Positions 1 through 9,555 of a DNA stretch of 64,000 bases are shown one piece after another (the stretch's first letter is position 1; every line of letters begins with the position of its first letter). The position numbers were made by a program, and so were the translations under genes. The DNA lies in the NCBI GenBank assembly GCA_945916235.1, contig CAMEGQ010000003.1:1-64000 (forward strand), in the 5' to 3' direction. Origin of the DNA: an uncultured Porphyromonadaceae bacterium. Lineage in GTDB: Bacteria > Bacteroidota > Bacteroidia > Bacteroidales > Muribaculaceae. The notes beneath the pieces are model-generated. The model saw only the letters and a program-made list of their open reading frames with translations, made no database searches and was not told where the DNA came from.

Positions 1-77
1 TGGTGGAGTACAGCGGACTCGAACCGCTCACCTCGACACTGCCAGTGTCGCGCTCTAGCCAGATGAGCTAGTACCCC
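1..77 (-). tRNA. tRNA-Ala (anticodon GGC)
   Basis: Reverse complement GGGGTACTAGCTCATCTGGCTAGAGCGCGACACTGGCAGTGTCGAGGTGAGCGGTTCGAGTCCGCTGTACTCCACCA folds as a cloverleaf; anticodon loop CTGGCAG gives GGC; G3-U70 alanine identity pair; encoded CCA. Confidence 0.95.
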
Positions 78-457
78 GTGTTGGATTCAACGGTGCAAAT
101 TTAAGCATTTCCGTTGAATCCACAAAATTTTCAGATATTTATTTCACGCACCAGCATTTTCTTGGTTTAGCCGGCAACAGGGTCCGCTCCGCTGGGCGGA
201 TACACTATTGCCACAGCGACGGCCGCCGGAATTCCGGTTGGCAGGCAGCGGTATGGCAGCGCCCCAAAACCCCGCAAAAACCCCGTCAGAGACAGGCAGT
301 TACCCCCCCTGCGACAGCATTTGCCGCCACCCTCCGGCAGCCATTGCCGCCACCCTGCGCGAAGGTTTATAACATAGCGGCCGGAGCGGCCCGCATCCGA
401 CCCCGCTTTCAGCCCTGCTATCAGGCTTGAGCGCTTGCTTAAACCCACTTTTTATCG

Positions 458-465
458 TAAATTTG
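458..465 (+). promoter_or_regulatory. Bacteroidota -7 promoter box TAAATTTG upstream of mutS
   Basis: Matches TAnnTTTG; 23 nt before ATG at 489. Confidence 0.55.
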
Positions 466-488
466 TAGCTCTAAACAATCTTCCGCAT

Positions 489-3185
489 ATGGCTAAAAAG
501 GTAGTGAAAACGCCCCTGATGGAGCAGTATTTCTCAATGAAACAGGAGCATCCCGATGCCATCCTGCTCTTCCGGGTGGGCGACTTCTACGAGACCTTCT
601 GCGACGACGCCATCACAGCCTCGTCGATCCTCGGAATCACACTGACGCGTCGCGCCAACGGCGCCGCTTCCTCGATAGAACTGGCCGGATTTCCCCACCA
701 TGCCCTCGACTCCTATCTGCCCAAGCTCGTGCGCGCCGGCAAGCGCGTGGCCATCTGCGAGCAGCTTCAGGATCCCAAACTGGTGCGCGCCGGGGAGATT
801 GTGAAGCGCGGCATCATCGAGGTGGTCACCCCCGGAGTGTCGCTCAACGACAATGTGCTTGACCATAAGGAGAACAATTTCCTTGCTGCCGTATATTTCC
901 CCAAAGGTTCGGCCCGCGGTCAGGTGGGCGTGGCCTTCCTCGATATCTCCACAGGCGAATTCCTCACCTCGGAGGGGACGGCCGACTATGTCGACAAGCT
1001 TCTGGCCAACTTCTCCCCCAAGGAGGTGCTGGTGGAGCGCGGCAACAAGGCCCTGCTGGAGCAGATGAACTCCGGCCGCTACCTCGCCTTCGAGCTTGAC
1101 GACTGGGTATTCACTGCCCAGAGCGCCAACGACCGGCTGCTGCGCCAGTTCGAGACCGCCTCGCTCAAGGGGTTCGGCCTGGGCAATCTCCCCACAGCCG
1201 TAATCGCCGCCGGAGCCATCCTCCATTATCTCGACATCACCCGCCATACCCACACGCGCCATATCACCTCGCTGCGCCGCATCGAGGAGGAGAGCTTCGT
1301 GCGTCTGGACAAATTCACAGTCAGGAACCTCGAACTCCTGTCGCCGCTGGGCGACGAGGGGAAGAGCCTGCTCGATGTGCTCGACCGCACCATCAGCCCC
1401 ATGGGGGCGCGCCTGCTGCGCCGCTGGATATCCTTCCCGCTGCGCGACCCGGTGCAGATCAACGCCCGCCTCGACGCCGTAGAGTATTTCTTCCGTGAAG
1501 TGGAGAGCCGCGAAGCCGTGCGCGACAATCTGGAATGCATCGGCGACCTGGAGCGCCTGATCTCAAAAGTATCAACTCAGCGCATCTCCCCGCGCGAGAT
1601 GCTGCAGGTGAGCCGCGCACTGGCCGCCGTGGAGCCTTTGAAAGCCATCCTGGAGGCCTCCGACTGCAAACGCCTGCAGTCGATAGGGCAGCAGCTCAAC
1701 CCCTGCGCCCAGATCCGCAGCCGCATAGAGCGCGAAATAGTGGAGGACGCCCCCAACCAGCTCAACCGCGGCAATGTGATCCGCGAAGGGATCGACGAAG
1801 AGCTCGACCAGCTGCGCCACATCGCCTTCTCCGGCAAGGACTATCTGCTTGAGATTCAGCGCCGCGAGAGCGAAGCCACCGGCATCCCCTCGCTCAAGAT
1901 TGGCTACAACAATGTGTTCGGCTACTATATCGAAGTGACCAACACCCACCGCGACAAGGTGCCGCAGGAGTGGATCCGAAAGCAGACTCTGGTAAATGCC
2001 GAACGCTATATCACTCAGGAACTTAAGGAATACGAAGAGAAGATACTGACAGCTCAGGACCGCATCGGGATCATCGAGACGCGTATATACAACGATTTGA
2101 TGGCCGCTCTGGGCGAGTATGTCACTGCCATTCAGGTGGATGCATCGATGCTTGCGCAGGTCGACTGCCTGCAGGCCTTCACCCGCGTGGCCATAGAGAA
2201 CCGCTACAACCGCCCCGTGGTCGACGATTCGCTTGAGATTTCCATCACCGAGGCCCGCCACCCCGTGATTGAGCGCGAACTGCCCCCCGATGAGCCGTAT
2301 ATCGCCAACTCTGTATCGCTCGACCCTGAACGACAGCAGATAATGATGATTACCGGCCCGAACATGAGCGGTAAGTCGGCCCTGCTGCGCTCAACGGCGC
2401 TCAACGTGCTGATGGCCCAGATCGGCTCGTTCGTACCGGCCCAGGCGGCTCATATCGGCGTGGTCGACAAGATTTTCACACGCGTGGGCGCTTCCGACAA
2501 TATCTCGCTGGGCGAGTCGACATTTATGGTCGAGATGAACGAGGCCGCCTCGATACTCAACAATATGAGCGCCCGCTCGCTCATCCTCTTCGACGAGCTC
2601 GGACGCGGCACATCCACCTACGATGGCATCTCAATAGCCTGGGCCATAGTGGAATACATCAATGCCTCGCCTCTGAAACCGAAAACTCTCTTCGCCACCC
2701 ACTACCACGAGCTCAACGAGATGGAGCACAACTATCCCGGAGTGGTCAACTACAACGTATCGGTGAAGGAGATCGATGGCAAGGTGGTATTCCTGCGCAA
2801 ACTGGCTCCCGGCGGGTCGGAACATTCGTTCGGTATCCATGTGGCTAAGCTCGCCGGCATGCCCCGAGAGATTGTGGAGCGCGCCGACCGCGTGCTCCAT
2901 CAGCTGGAGTCGTCGGCACCAGGCTCTGTGACGGCCGCAAACGCTCCCTGTGACGCGGAAAACGCGCGGGAAGGGAAAGTGTCAGGCGGACCCAAAAGCG
3001 TGGCTAAGGCGGCCACTAAGACGCTCTCAACGGGCGCCACGATGCAGATGTCGTTCTTTCAGCTCGACGACCCGGTGCTCTCGCAGGTGCGCGACGAGAT
3101 TCTCAACCTCGACATCAACAACCTCTCCCCCATTCAGGCCCTCAACAAGCTCTCCGACATCCGCTCCATCATCACCGGCAAATAA
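489..3185 (+). CDS. mutS: DNA mismatch repair protein MutS
   Basis: [37 protein letters not shown]; Walker [26 protein letters not shown]. Start moved from 435 to 489 because of MutS N-terminus and promoter position. Confidence 0.97.
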   Translation: MAKKVVKTPLMEQYFSMKQEHPDAILLFRVGDFYETFCDDAITASSILGITLTRRANGAASSIELAGFPHHALDSYLPKLVRAGKRVAICEQLQDPKLVRAGEIVKRGIIEVVTPGVSLNDNVLDHKENNFLAAVYFPKGSARGQVGVAFLDISTGEFLTSEGTADYVDKLLANFSPKEVLVERGNKALLEQMNSGRYLAFELDDWVFTAQSANDRLLRQFETASLKGFGLGNLPTAVIAAGAILHYLDITRHTHTRHITSLRRIEEESFVRLDKFTVRNLELLSPLGDEGKSLLDVLDRTISPMGARLLRRWISFPLRDPVQINARLDAVEYFFREVESREAVRDNLECIGDLERLISKVSTQRISPREMLQVSRALAAVEPLKAILEASDCKRLQSIGQQLNPCAQIRSRIEREIVEDAPNQLNRGNVIREGIDEELDQLRHIAFSGKDYLLEIQRRESEATGIPSLKIGYNNVFGYYIEVTNTHRDKVPQEWIRKQTLVNAERYITQELKEYEEKILTAQDRIGIIETRIYNDLMAALGEYVTAIQVDASMLAQVDCLQAFTRVAIENRYNRPVVDDSLEISITEARHPVIERELPPDEPYIANSVSLDPERQQIMMITGPNMSGKSALLRSTALNVLMAQIGSFVPAQAAHIGVVDKIFTRVGASDNISLGESTFMVEMNEAASILNNMSARSLILFDELGRGTSTYDGISIAWAIVEYINASPLKPKTLFATHYHELNEMEHNYPGVVNYNVSVKEIDGKVVFLRKLAPGGSEHSFGIHVAKLAGMPREIVERADRVLHQLESSAPGSVTAANAPCDAENAREGKVSGGPKSVAKAATKTLSTGATMQMSFFQLDDPVLSQVRDEILNLDINNLSPIQALNKLSDIRSIITGK

Positions 3186-3396
3186 CCCCCGGCTCGACAA
3201 TAATTATGAATGGCTTGGCATAAATATATCCTGCAATAATTCTTCTTCCTCGAAATTATTGGAGGATTTACCCATCTTCCTCCCAATCTACATTTAAAAG
3301 CTAAATGAGCCATCGCTTTTATCGCCTTTTATAGCGGTATTTGTCGCAAATTCATTATTGTAGAAACGAGCTAACTCCCCGGGGGCCTAACTGATT

Positions 3397-4248
3397 CTAA
3401 CTGATTCGGACGGGCTTCTGGCCTTTGGAGGCGGTGGATTTGCCGTAGGCTACGGCATGGTGGGGGCAGGCGTGGTAGCAGCGCAGACACATGGCGCATG
3501 CCGGGCCCCACTGGGGGCGACTATGAGAGGTCGGGGCCAACTGCGGGCGACCGGGAGAGGCCGCCACAGCCCCGGAAACGGGCCTCTCTGCCACTTTTTC
3601 CGCTCCGGCAATAGAGATGTTGCCCATGGGGCAAGAACGCGCACAGAGGCCGCAGGAGGTGCAGGCGTCGGTGGTATGGAAGGGGAGCGGCGACATAAGA
3701 AAGGCGGCGAACAGATGGCTTACGATATGCGTCTTGACCCAGGCCCAGGAGCCGCGCTCAAGATCCGACAGCGAGGAGCCGCGGGCGATTTCCGAGGCTA
3801 TATGCTCTACCCGGGCTGGCATGGCGGCAAGTTTGGCCTGGGCTACTTCGGCTGAATCGACATCAAACCCCTTGAGACATACGTAGGTGTTGGGCATTGT
3901 GACCGACCAGGCTCCGCGCGGATTCCAGCCGCGATGGCTCAGGGCATCGGCCCATACGGCGTCGGTCCAGCCGGTATCGTCACCGCAAGTGACTACAAGA
4001 TAATGGTTTACTTTCGGAAAGCATTTCATGCGGCACCGGCGGATGAACCGGCGCACCACTCCCGGCAGCGTCCAGGCGTAGACCGGAGTCACCCATACGA
4101 CTCTTTCCGCCTCTTTCACCTCAGCCTCAAACCGCTTCGGCTCGCGCAGGATATCCCCCTCCAGCCGCGTCACGCTCTCCCCGAGATGCCGGGCGAGCGC
4201 CATGGCCACCGCCAGAGAATTGCCTGTCCCCGAAAAACAGATTATCAC
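3397..4248 (-). CDS. EFR1-type flavodoxin/4Fe-4S ferredoxin fusion protein
   Basis: N-terminal flavodoxin-like MIICFSGTGNSLAVA; C-terminal cysteine motifs CTSCGLCARSCP and CAMCLRCYHACP. Confidence 0.85.
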   Translation of the reverse strand: MIICFSGTGNSLAVAMALARHLGESVTRLEGDILREPKRFEAEVKEAERVVWVTPVYAWTLPGVVRRFIRRCRMKCFPKVNHYLVVTCGDDTGWTDAVWADALSHRGWNPRGAWSVTMPNTYVCLKGFDVDSAEVAQAKLAAMPARVEHIASEIARGSSLSDLERGSWAWVKTHIVSHLFAAFLMSPLPFHTTDACTSCGLCARSCPMGNISIAGAEKVAERPVSGAVAASPGRPQLAPTSHSRPQWGPACAMCLRCYHACPHHAVAYGKSTASKGQKPVRIS

Positions 4249-4257
4249 AGTCCTTAA

Positions 4258-5373
4258 TTATTTAATTGTCACCTGAGTTGCGCCGTAGCCGTATTCGCGG
4301 AATGAAGCATCCTGAACGCGATGCTCCTTGTAGCGGTAGTTGAGCTCCTTCGTCAGAGCCTGACGGAGCACTCCCTCCCCCTTGCCATGGATAAATACAA
4401 TCTTCTGGCCGTGGTTGCGCAGATTCTCGTCCATCACGCTGCGGAAGGTATCCACCTGATAATTCAGTATGTCGGCAGGGCTCATTCCGGCGGTGGTGTC
4501 GAGCAGTTCGCCGGCATGGAGATCAACCACCAGAGTGCCCTCGGCGTTCTTCTGCGCCTTCGATTTTTTAGGCTGGGGTGCGATGTCGCGGCGCTTCACC
4601 GGACGGGCATCGCGGCGCTTCTTCTGAAGCAGCGCCTCCTCCAGGCCCGACGAATCGATGGTCATGGCCCGCTGGGGGATATCGTTTTTGACAATGTCGA
4701 CAGCAATCACAGGCTCGTCGAAGTAGGGGTTGGCGTGGAAGCAATGGAGCTTGAAGAATTTTGTGGTGTCGAGGCGCTGCTCCACAGCCACAGGCGCCTT
4801 GAGGGCAAAGGGCTTATCGCGTTTGAAGGCCACATACTGGAAAGCCACGCGGTCGAGGCGCGCCACTTGTTCGCGGGTCAGCTCCTCGATGAAGATCTGG
4901 ATGTTCGGTTCGACCAGTCCGGCCCATCGGGTAGTCCACCCCTCGTCGCCGTCAGCCCGCGAGAGATAGGTCAGATAGAGATAATAGTTGGAATCATTGA
5001 CCAAATAGGCTTCGAATCCGGTGGTTGACAGGTGCTTAAGTTCCATGGCCTCATAGGCGAACACCACATTGAGTCTGTCGCCTCCGGGGGTCTCGAGCAT
5101 CGGGGCCGGAGCGGGCGCCTCAGGCACTACGGTCTTCACCTCTTTGCTGCGGCGCTCGGCCTCGTCGGCCTCTTTCTTCTGCGCCGTGCCGCCGAACACG
5201 TCCTTACGCATGGCCTGCTCGCCGGCTGCCGACACCACCACCAGCTCTTTCATGAGCACAGGAGTGACGAAGCCGTCGTCTTCCTCCACATGGGCTATCT
5301 GACCGTCGACTTTCACCACAGTTCCGCCGCCGGTAGAACTCAAAAACCTCACGATATCTCCAACTTTTGCCAT
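4258..5373 (-). CDS. DUF2027/Smr-domain protein
   Basis: N-term GDIVRFLSSTGGGTVVKVDGQIAHVEEDDGF; C-terminal Smr motif VDLHAGELLD...FIHGKGEGVLRQAL. Confidence 0.85.
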   Translation of the reverse strand: MAKVGDIVRFLSSTGGGTVVKVDGQIAHVEEDDGFVTPVLMKELVVVSAAGEQAMRKDVFGGTAQKKEADEAERRSKEVKTVVPEAPAPAPMLETPGGDRLNVVFAYEAMELKHLSTTGFEAYLVNDSNYYLYLTYLSRADGDEGWTTRWAGLVEPNIQIFIEELTREQVARLDRVAFQYVAFKRDKPFALKAPVAVEQRLDTTKFFKLHCFHANPYFDEPVIAVDIVKNDIPQRAMTIDSSGLEEALLQKKRRDARPVKRRDIAPQPKKSKAQKNAEGTLVVDLHAGELLDTTAGMSPADILNYQVDTFRSVMDENLRNHGQKIVFIHGKGEGVLRQALTKELNYRYKEHRVQDASFREYGYGATQVTIK

Positions 5374-5552
5374 ATTTTCAACATTTTATGATTCATAAAA
5401 AAAATCGCCCTGCCCGCCCTTGGGGCAAAGATACGCATTTTCCGCCTCATTTCCGCAGTTTTCGGCCGAAGCATAGCGGATATAGCGCATCCAAAGAGAC
5501 GACCTGAGAATAGCACTAAAACAGTTTTGCGGGGAGCTCAACGCAGCGGGGG

Positions 5553-5717
5553 TCAGCGCAGGCAGGAGGTGTAGCGGCCGTAGGCGGTCACTATCACGAA
5601 GGCCACTACGTAGCGCCGGCTGACTATCGGGCCGCCGGATGCCGGCTGTGTATTCTTTTCAGGCTCGGCAGAGCCGGGAGCGACGGTGTTCTGGTCCGTC
5701 ATGGTATTTTCAGACAT
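5553..5717 (-). CDS. small hypothetical protein (54 aa), not in supplied ORF list
   Basis: Reverse-strand ATG at 5717 to TGA at 5553: MSENTMTDQNTVAPGSAEPEKNTQPASGGPIVSRRYVVAFVIVTAYGRYTSCLR; lies 21 nt downstream of the DUF4491 stop in the same orientation. Confidence 0.4.
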   Translation of the reverse strand: MSENTMTDQNTVAPGSAEPEKNTQPASGGPIVSRRYVVAFVIVTAYGRYTSCLR

Positions 5718-5738
5718 AAGGATTTAAGGGCAAACAGA

Positions 5739-6038
5739 TTATTTGCGGCGATCGGGATTGTCGGGAAACCATCCCTTGCGCACCCGTTCGCGCTGCTCGA
5801 AGATTTCGCGGATGGTCCAGAAGCATGAAAAGGCGAGGACGCCGAGGATGGTCTGCGCCAGCACCGAGCTGACAAACACAGACCCTATGGCAAACGAGAT
5901 GCCGGCCAGCAGGAACCACCACCAGCAGCGTGTGCCGAACCACCAGTAGCACTTGACCACAAGCGGATGAAACAGGCCGATAATGACAAACGTCACCAGT
6001 CCGAGCACCAACCCCGTAAAATGAAATTCCATAATCAC
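5739..6038 (-). CDS. DUF4491 family small membrane protein
   Basis: MEFHFTGLVLGLVTFVIIGLFHPLVVKCYWWFGTRCWWWFLLAG, several TM segments, family-like C-terminus. Confidence 0.75.
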   Translation of the reverse strand: MIMEFHFTGLVLGLVTFVIIGLFHPLVVKCYWWFGTRCWWWFLLAGISFAIGSVFVSSVLAQTILGVLAFSCFWTIREIFEQRERVRKGWFPDNPDRRK

Positions 6039-6916
6039 TTTCCTCCGTGTTTCTTATACGCGGCCGCCATGCGACGGTCATAGCCGCGGCTTCGTGCCCG
6101 CGGGCCGTTGTAGGCCAGGGCGAATTTTAACCATTGATGTTTGCGGATAGCCTCTACCATGGCCGGATTGGCCGAGATAAACCTTGCGAAAATCTCCAGC
6201 TGATCGCGCTCTGACCGGCTCATGAGAGTGACGAATTCCTCCACGTCGGTGCATCCGCATTTGCGCCAGTTGAATCCTCCGATCTGGAACATCCCCCAGA
6301 AGCAGCTCTCCAGCGCCGAGGCGCGGTGGACGCGGCAGGCGGCTTCCAGACGGCGGTAACGGCCGGCCTGAGTCTTGGCATCTTTGCCCGTACGGAACAC
6401 CTCGGGCGCCCGTTTGCGGACCGTAGCGAGGCTGACTCCGTGGCGCTTGGCCATCTGGCGGTAGATGCTCATATCGAAGTTGATAATCGGTTTGCCCGGG
6501 GCGGAGAATCCGCGATGCGACGCTCCGGCCTCTATGTCGACCACAGCTTTGATGGCGGCAATGTCGACGTCGAGCTCGGCAGCCACCTGACGGTAATCTT
6601 CGTCGGTGAGCATCTCATATTTCAGCTCGTCACCCTTGGCGAAGGCGGGGAGCTCCGTGGCCGAGAAATGCGGGCGCACGAGTTCCACATTCGGGTCGAA
6701 GCGCAGCTCGGGAAACAGCAGCGAATCTTTGTGAAGCGCACTGACGTAGGGGTCGGGCATAGCCGCAACAATACTGTCGGGCATACTGACGGCGCCCGAT
6801 TCGGTATGTGCCTGCGCCGGGCTACCGGCGGTGACGCCCCCGGCCGCAAGGACCCGGGGCGTCAGTATCGTCGACAGCAGCGGCAGGATATGCCACAACT
6901 CAAACTTAAATTTCAT
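6035..6916 (-). CDS. secreted N-acetylmuramidase (DUF3380-like) domain protein
   Basis: Signal-like N-terminus; IKAVVDIEAGASHRGFSAPGKPIINFDMSIYRQM and WGMFQIGGFNWRKCG as in N-acetylmuramidase domains. Confidence 0.75.
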   Translation of the reverse strand: MKFKFELWHILPLLSTILTPRVLAAGGVTAGSPAQAHTESGAVSMPDSIVAAMPDPYVSALHKDSLLFPELRFDPNVELVRPHFSATELPAFAKGDELKYEMLTDEDYRQVAAELDVDIAAIKAVVDIEAGASHRGFSAPGKPIINFDMSIYRQMAKRHGVSLATVRKRAPEVFRTGKDAKTQAGRYRRLEAACRVHRASALESCFWGMFQIGGFNWRKCGCTDVEEFVTLMSRSERDQLEIFARFISANPAMVEAIRKHQWLKFALAYNGPRARSRGYDRRMAAAYKKHGGK

Positions 6917-6940
6917 GGTATCCGATTTCAGCCGCCTGAT

Positions 6941-8401
6941 TTACTTCTTCAGGTCGGCTACTTTCTCGAGAGTGCGGCGCAGCTGGCCCCAGAAACGCTC
7001 CACGGCGGGGATATGCATGCGCTCGCTGGGCGAGTGAACGTCGCGCAGCGTCGGACCGAACGATACCATGTCGAGGCCGGGATAGTTCTGCTGGAAGAGC
7101 GAACATTCCAGACCGGCGTGGATGGCAGTGATTTTCGGTTTTACGCCGTAGAGTTCCTCATAGGAGTCGGATGCCATCTGCATGATGGGCGAGTCGAGAT
7201 TGGGCGTCCATGCGGGATAGCCCTCGCCGTGCTCCACAGTGGCACCGGCCAGAGTGAAGACAGCCTCCACCTGGTTGGCGATGTCAATCTTGCGCGAGTC
7301 GACGCTCGAACGCTGCGAGGTGGTCACCAGAATCTTGTTGTCGGCTACCATCTTCACCGAAGCGAGATTGGTCGAGGTCTCTACGAGCCCTTCGAGGTCG
7401 CGGCTCATCGATACGACTCCGTGAGGAGCGCAGTAGAGCGACAGGATAAGGTTGCGGCCCGTGGCCTCGTCGATGGCGAATTCGGGGCGGTCAACGCTGT
7501 CCATTGTAAGTTTCAGAGTGGTCTCAAGGCCTTTGTATTCACGCTCGATGTCGGCTACATACTGGTTGAAAGCGATGCGGATCTCCTCTTTGCGTGAGGT
7601 GTGGACGCCGAATACCACATGGGCTGCACGCGGGATGGCGTTACGCAGGTTGCCGCCGTCGATGTCGCATACTGCGATCTCGTGCTTCTTCATCAGATTG
7701 AACAGGAAGCGGGCCACGAGCTTGTTGGCATTGGCGCGCCCCAGATGGATGTCGCCGCCGGAGTGGCCTCCCAGACCGTCGCGCACGTCAATCTTGAAGT
7801 AGTGGAAATCCTCGGGAGCGAAGGAGCGGTTGTAGTGGAACGTTGCCACCGTATCGAGACCGCCGGCGCATCCTACGAAGATTTCAGCATCATCTTCCGA
7901 ATCGAGGTTGATGAGCATCGAGCCGGTCAGCTCGCCCTTCTCGAGATTGTTGGCGCCGGTCATACCGGTCTCCTCGTCCATGGTGATAAGCACTTCCAGC
8001 GGACCATGCCTGAGGCTCTTGTCGGTCAGAATAGCCAGAGCTGTGGCCACGCCGATACCATTGTCAGCGCCCAGAGTAGTGCCGTCGGCTCTTACCCATT
8101 CGCCTTCCACGATGGTCTTGATCGGCATGGTGTTGAAGTCGAAACTCTTGTCGTTGCTCTCGCAGACCATGTCCATATGGCCCTGGAGGATGACGGTGGG
8201 AGCGTTTTCGCAACCGGGAGTGGCGGGCTCGCGCAGAATCACGTTACCGATCTTGTCGGCGTGGGCGTCGATGCCGTGCTCTTTTGCAAAGTCGAGGATA
8301 TACTTGCGGATTTTCTCCTCTTTTTTCGACGGACGGGGGATCTTGGTGATCTCGTCGAAAATCTCAAATACAGCCTTAGGCTGCAGATCTTTCACTTGCA
8401 T
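6941..8401 (-). CDS. pepD: aminoacyl-histidine dipeptidase (PepD, M20)
   Basis: VILQGHMDMVCE, DGTTLGADNGIGVA, MDEETGMTGA, GLGGHSGGDIHLGRAN, AIHAGLECSLF. Confidence 0.95.
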   Translation of the reverse strand: MQVKDLQPKAVFEIFDEITKIPRPSKKEEKIRKYILDFAKEHGIDAHADKIGNVILREPATPGCENAPTVILQGHMDMVCESNDKSFDFNTMPIKTIVEGEWVRADGTTLGADNGIGVATALAILTDKSLRHGPLEVLITMDEETGMTGANNLEKGELTGSMLINLDSEDDAEIFVGCAGGLDTVATFHYNRSFAPEDFHYFKIDVRDGLGGHSGGDIHLGRANANKLVARFLFNLMKKHEIAVCDIDGGNLRNAIPRAAHVVFGVHTSRKEEIRIAFNQYVADIEREYKGLETTLKLTMDSVDRPEFAIDEATGRNLILSLYCAPHGVVSMSRDLEGLVETSTNLASVKMVADNKILVTTSQRSSVDSRKIDIANQVEAVFTLAGATVEHGEGYPAWTPNLDSPIMQMASDSYEELYGVKPKITAIHAGLECSLFQQNYPGLDMVSFGPTLRDVHSPSERMHIPAVERFWGQLRRTLEKVADLKK

Positions 8402-8581
8402 AATTTCTTTCTTATTAAAGCAGTTAATTTACTATTTCAGGGGGCATTTCCGGCGCGCAAATAAGGCGTCGGAGGTCTTAAAATTCGTTTGAGAATGGAA
8501 AAATCTGTTAAAATGCCCGATTCTCACCTCCGAAGTTACAAAAATAAATTTATATCCCGCGAAAAATTAAGGTAACTTTCC

Positions 8582-8589
8582 TATATTTG
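8582..8589 (+). promoter_or_regulatory. -7 promoter box TATATTTG
   Basis: Matches TAnnTTTG; overlaps the TTG start proposed at 8587 by the ORF track. Confidence 0.5.
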
Positions 8590-8622
8590 CGCAGAAATAA
8601 TGTTTTCAGCACATTCGAGAAG

Positions 8623-8793
8623 GTGAAATTAATCGCATTGACACTGGCTCTTTTGGCCGCCGCAATAGTGATGCTCGGCGTGAAAGTGCTCTTCGTAAAA
8701 GGCGGAAAATTCCCTTCGGGACATGCCCACGACCTTGAAGCCCGGCGCCGTCAGGCACAGGCTCGACTCCGTGAAAACGAAAAAACAAAGTAA
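8623..8793 (+). CDS. small single-TM hypothetical protein
   Basis: VKLIALTLALLAAAIVMLGVKVLFVKGGKFPSGHAHD; GTG at 8623 preferred over TTG 8587 because the promoter box overlaps the latter. Confidence 0.6.
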   Translation: MKLIALTLALLAAAIVMLGVKVLFVKGGKFPSGHAHDLEARRRQAQARLRENEKTK

Positions 8794-8807
8794 AAACCAT
8801 ACACTTC

Positions 8808-9449
8808 ATGAAAATCTCACATTACGCTGCCGCATTCGCAGCGCTTGCAATGGTCACCTCCTGCGCATCCAAGGGGTCAGACGACGCCGCAACCGCCAAG
8901 GAAGAGACCAAAACGGTGAAAGTGGAAGGCGAAAGCTTCACCCCCACCACCAACATCCGATACTACAACATGGATACCGTGATGGCCAACTACGACCTGG
9001 TAAAATCGTTCAACGAGTCCAATCTGCGCACCATGACAGAGCTCCAGAACGCCCAGCGCTCGCGCGAAGGCGAACTTAACCGTCTGGCAGCTTCGATCCA
9101 GCAGAAGATGCAGAACAACGGCTACCTCTCGGAAGCTTCCTACAATGCCGACATGGCAGAGCTCAACAAGAAGCAGCAGGCCGCCCAGAACTATCTCGGC
9201 TCCCTTCAGGCACAGGCTCAGGAAGAGGCTCTGCGTCAGCAGAACGAATTCCTCGACTCGCTCGACAATTTCCTGGCCACCTACAACAAGGCTCACCACT
9301 ACGACGCTATTCTGCTCTACGCTCCCGGCGAACTCTTCAACCCGGCGCTCGACATCACCAAAGATATCGTTGAGGGTCTGAACGCAGCTTACAAGAAGGC
9401 AAATCCCGCCAAGGCCGACGACAAGAAAGCCGACGCAAAGAAGAAATAA
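8808..9449 (+). CDS. OmpH/Skp-like periplasmic chaperone, lipoprotein signal
   Basis: Lipobox-like MVTSCASKG; coiled-coil and Skp-like C-term AHHYDAILLYAPGELFNPALDITKDIVEGLN. Confidence 0.85.
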   Translation: MKISHYAAAFAALAMVTSCASKGSDDAATAKEETKTVKVEGESFTPTTNIRYYNMDTVMANYDLVKSFNESNLRTMTELQNAQRSREGELNRLAASIQQKMQNNGYLSEASYNADMAELNKKQQAAQNYLGSLQAQAQEEALRQQNEFLDSLDNFLATYNKAHHYDAILLYAPGELFNPALDITKDIVEGLNAAYKKANPAKADDKKADAKKK

Positions 9450-9511
9450 GCCGCAATCAGACGCCCTTAGCGTTAAAATTGCGTTAGTATATTAACTGTC
9501 AGCAATTTACC

Positions 9512-9551
9512 ATAGCAATGGCCGCTCCCCAATCCGGGCGGCCATTGCTAT
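9512..9551. terminator. strong intrinsic hairpin
   Basis: ATAGCAATGGCCG ... CGGCCATTGCTAT, 13-bp perfect stem, downstream of the OmpH-like gene. Confidence 0.8.
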
Positions 9552-9555
9552 TTGC

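Noticed and set aside
301-365. Duplicated TTGCCGCCACCCT motif upstream of mutS
   Set aside because: Two short copies in C-rich DNA; too weak to separate from low complexity.
167-448. 93-aa minus-strand ORF between tRNA-Ala and mutS
   Set aside because: Composition looks random, covers the mutS promoter region; no homology motif recognised.
534-1262. 242-aa open frame antisense to mutS
   Set aside because: Antisense shadow; no promoter or domain support.
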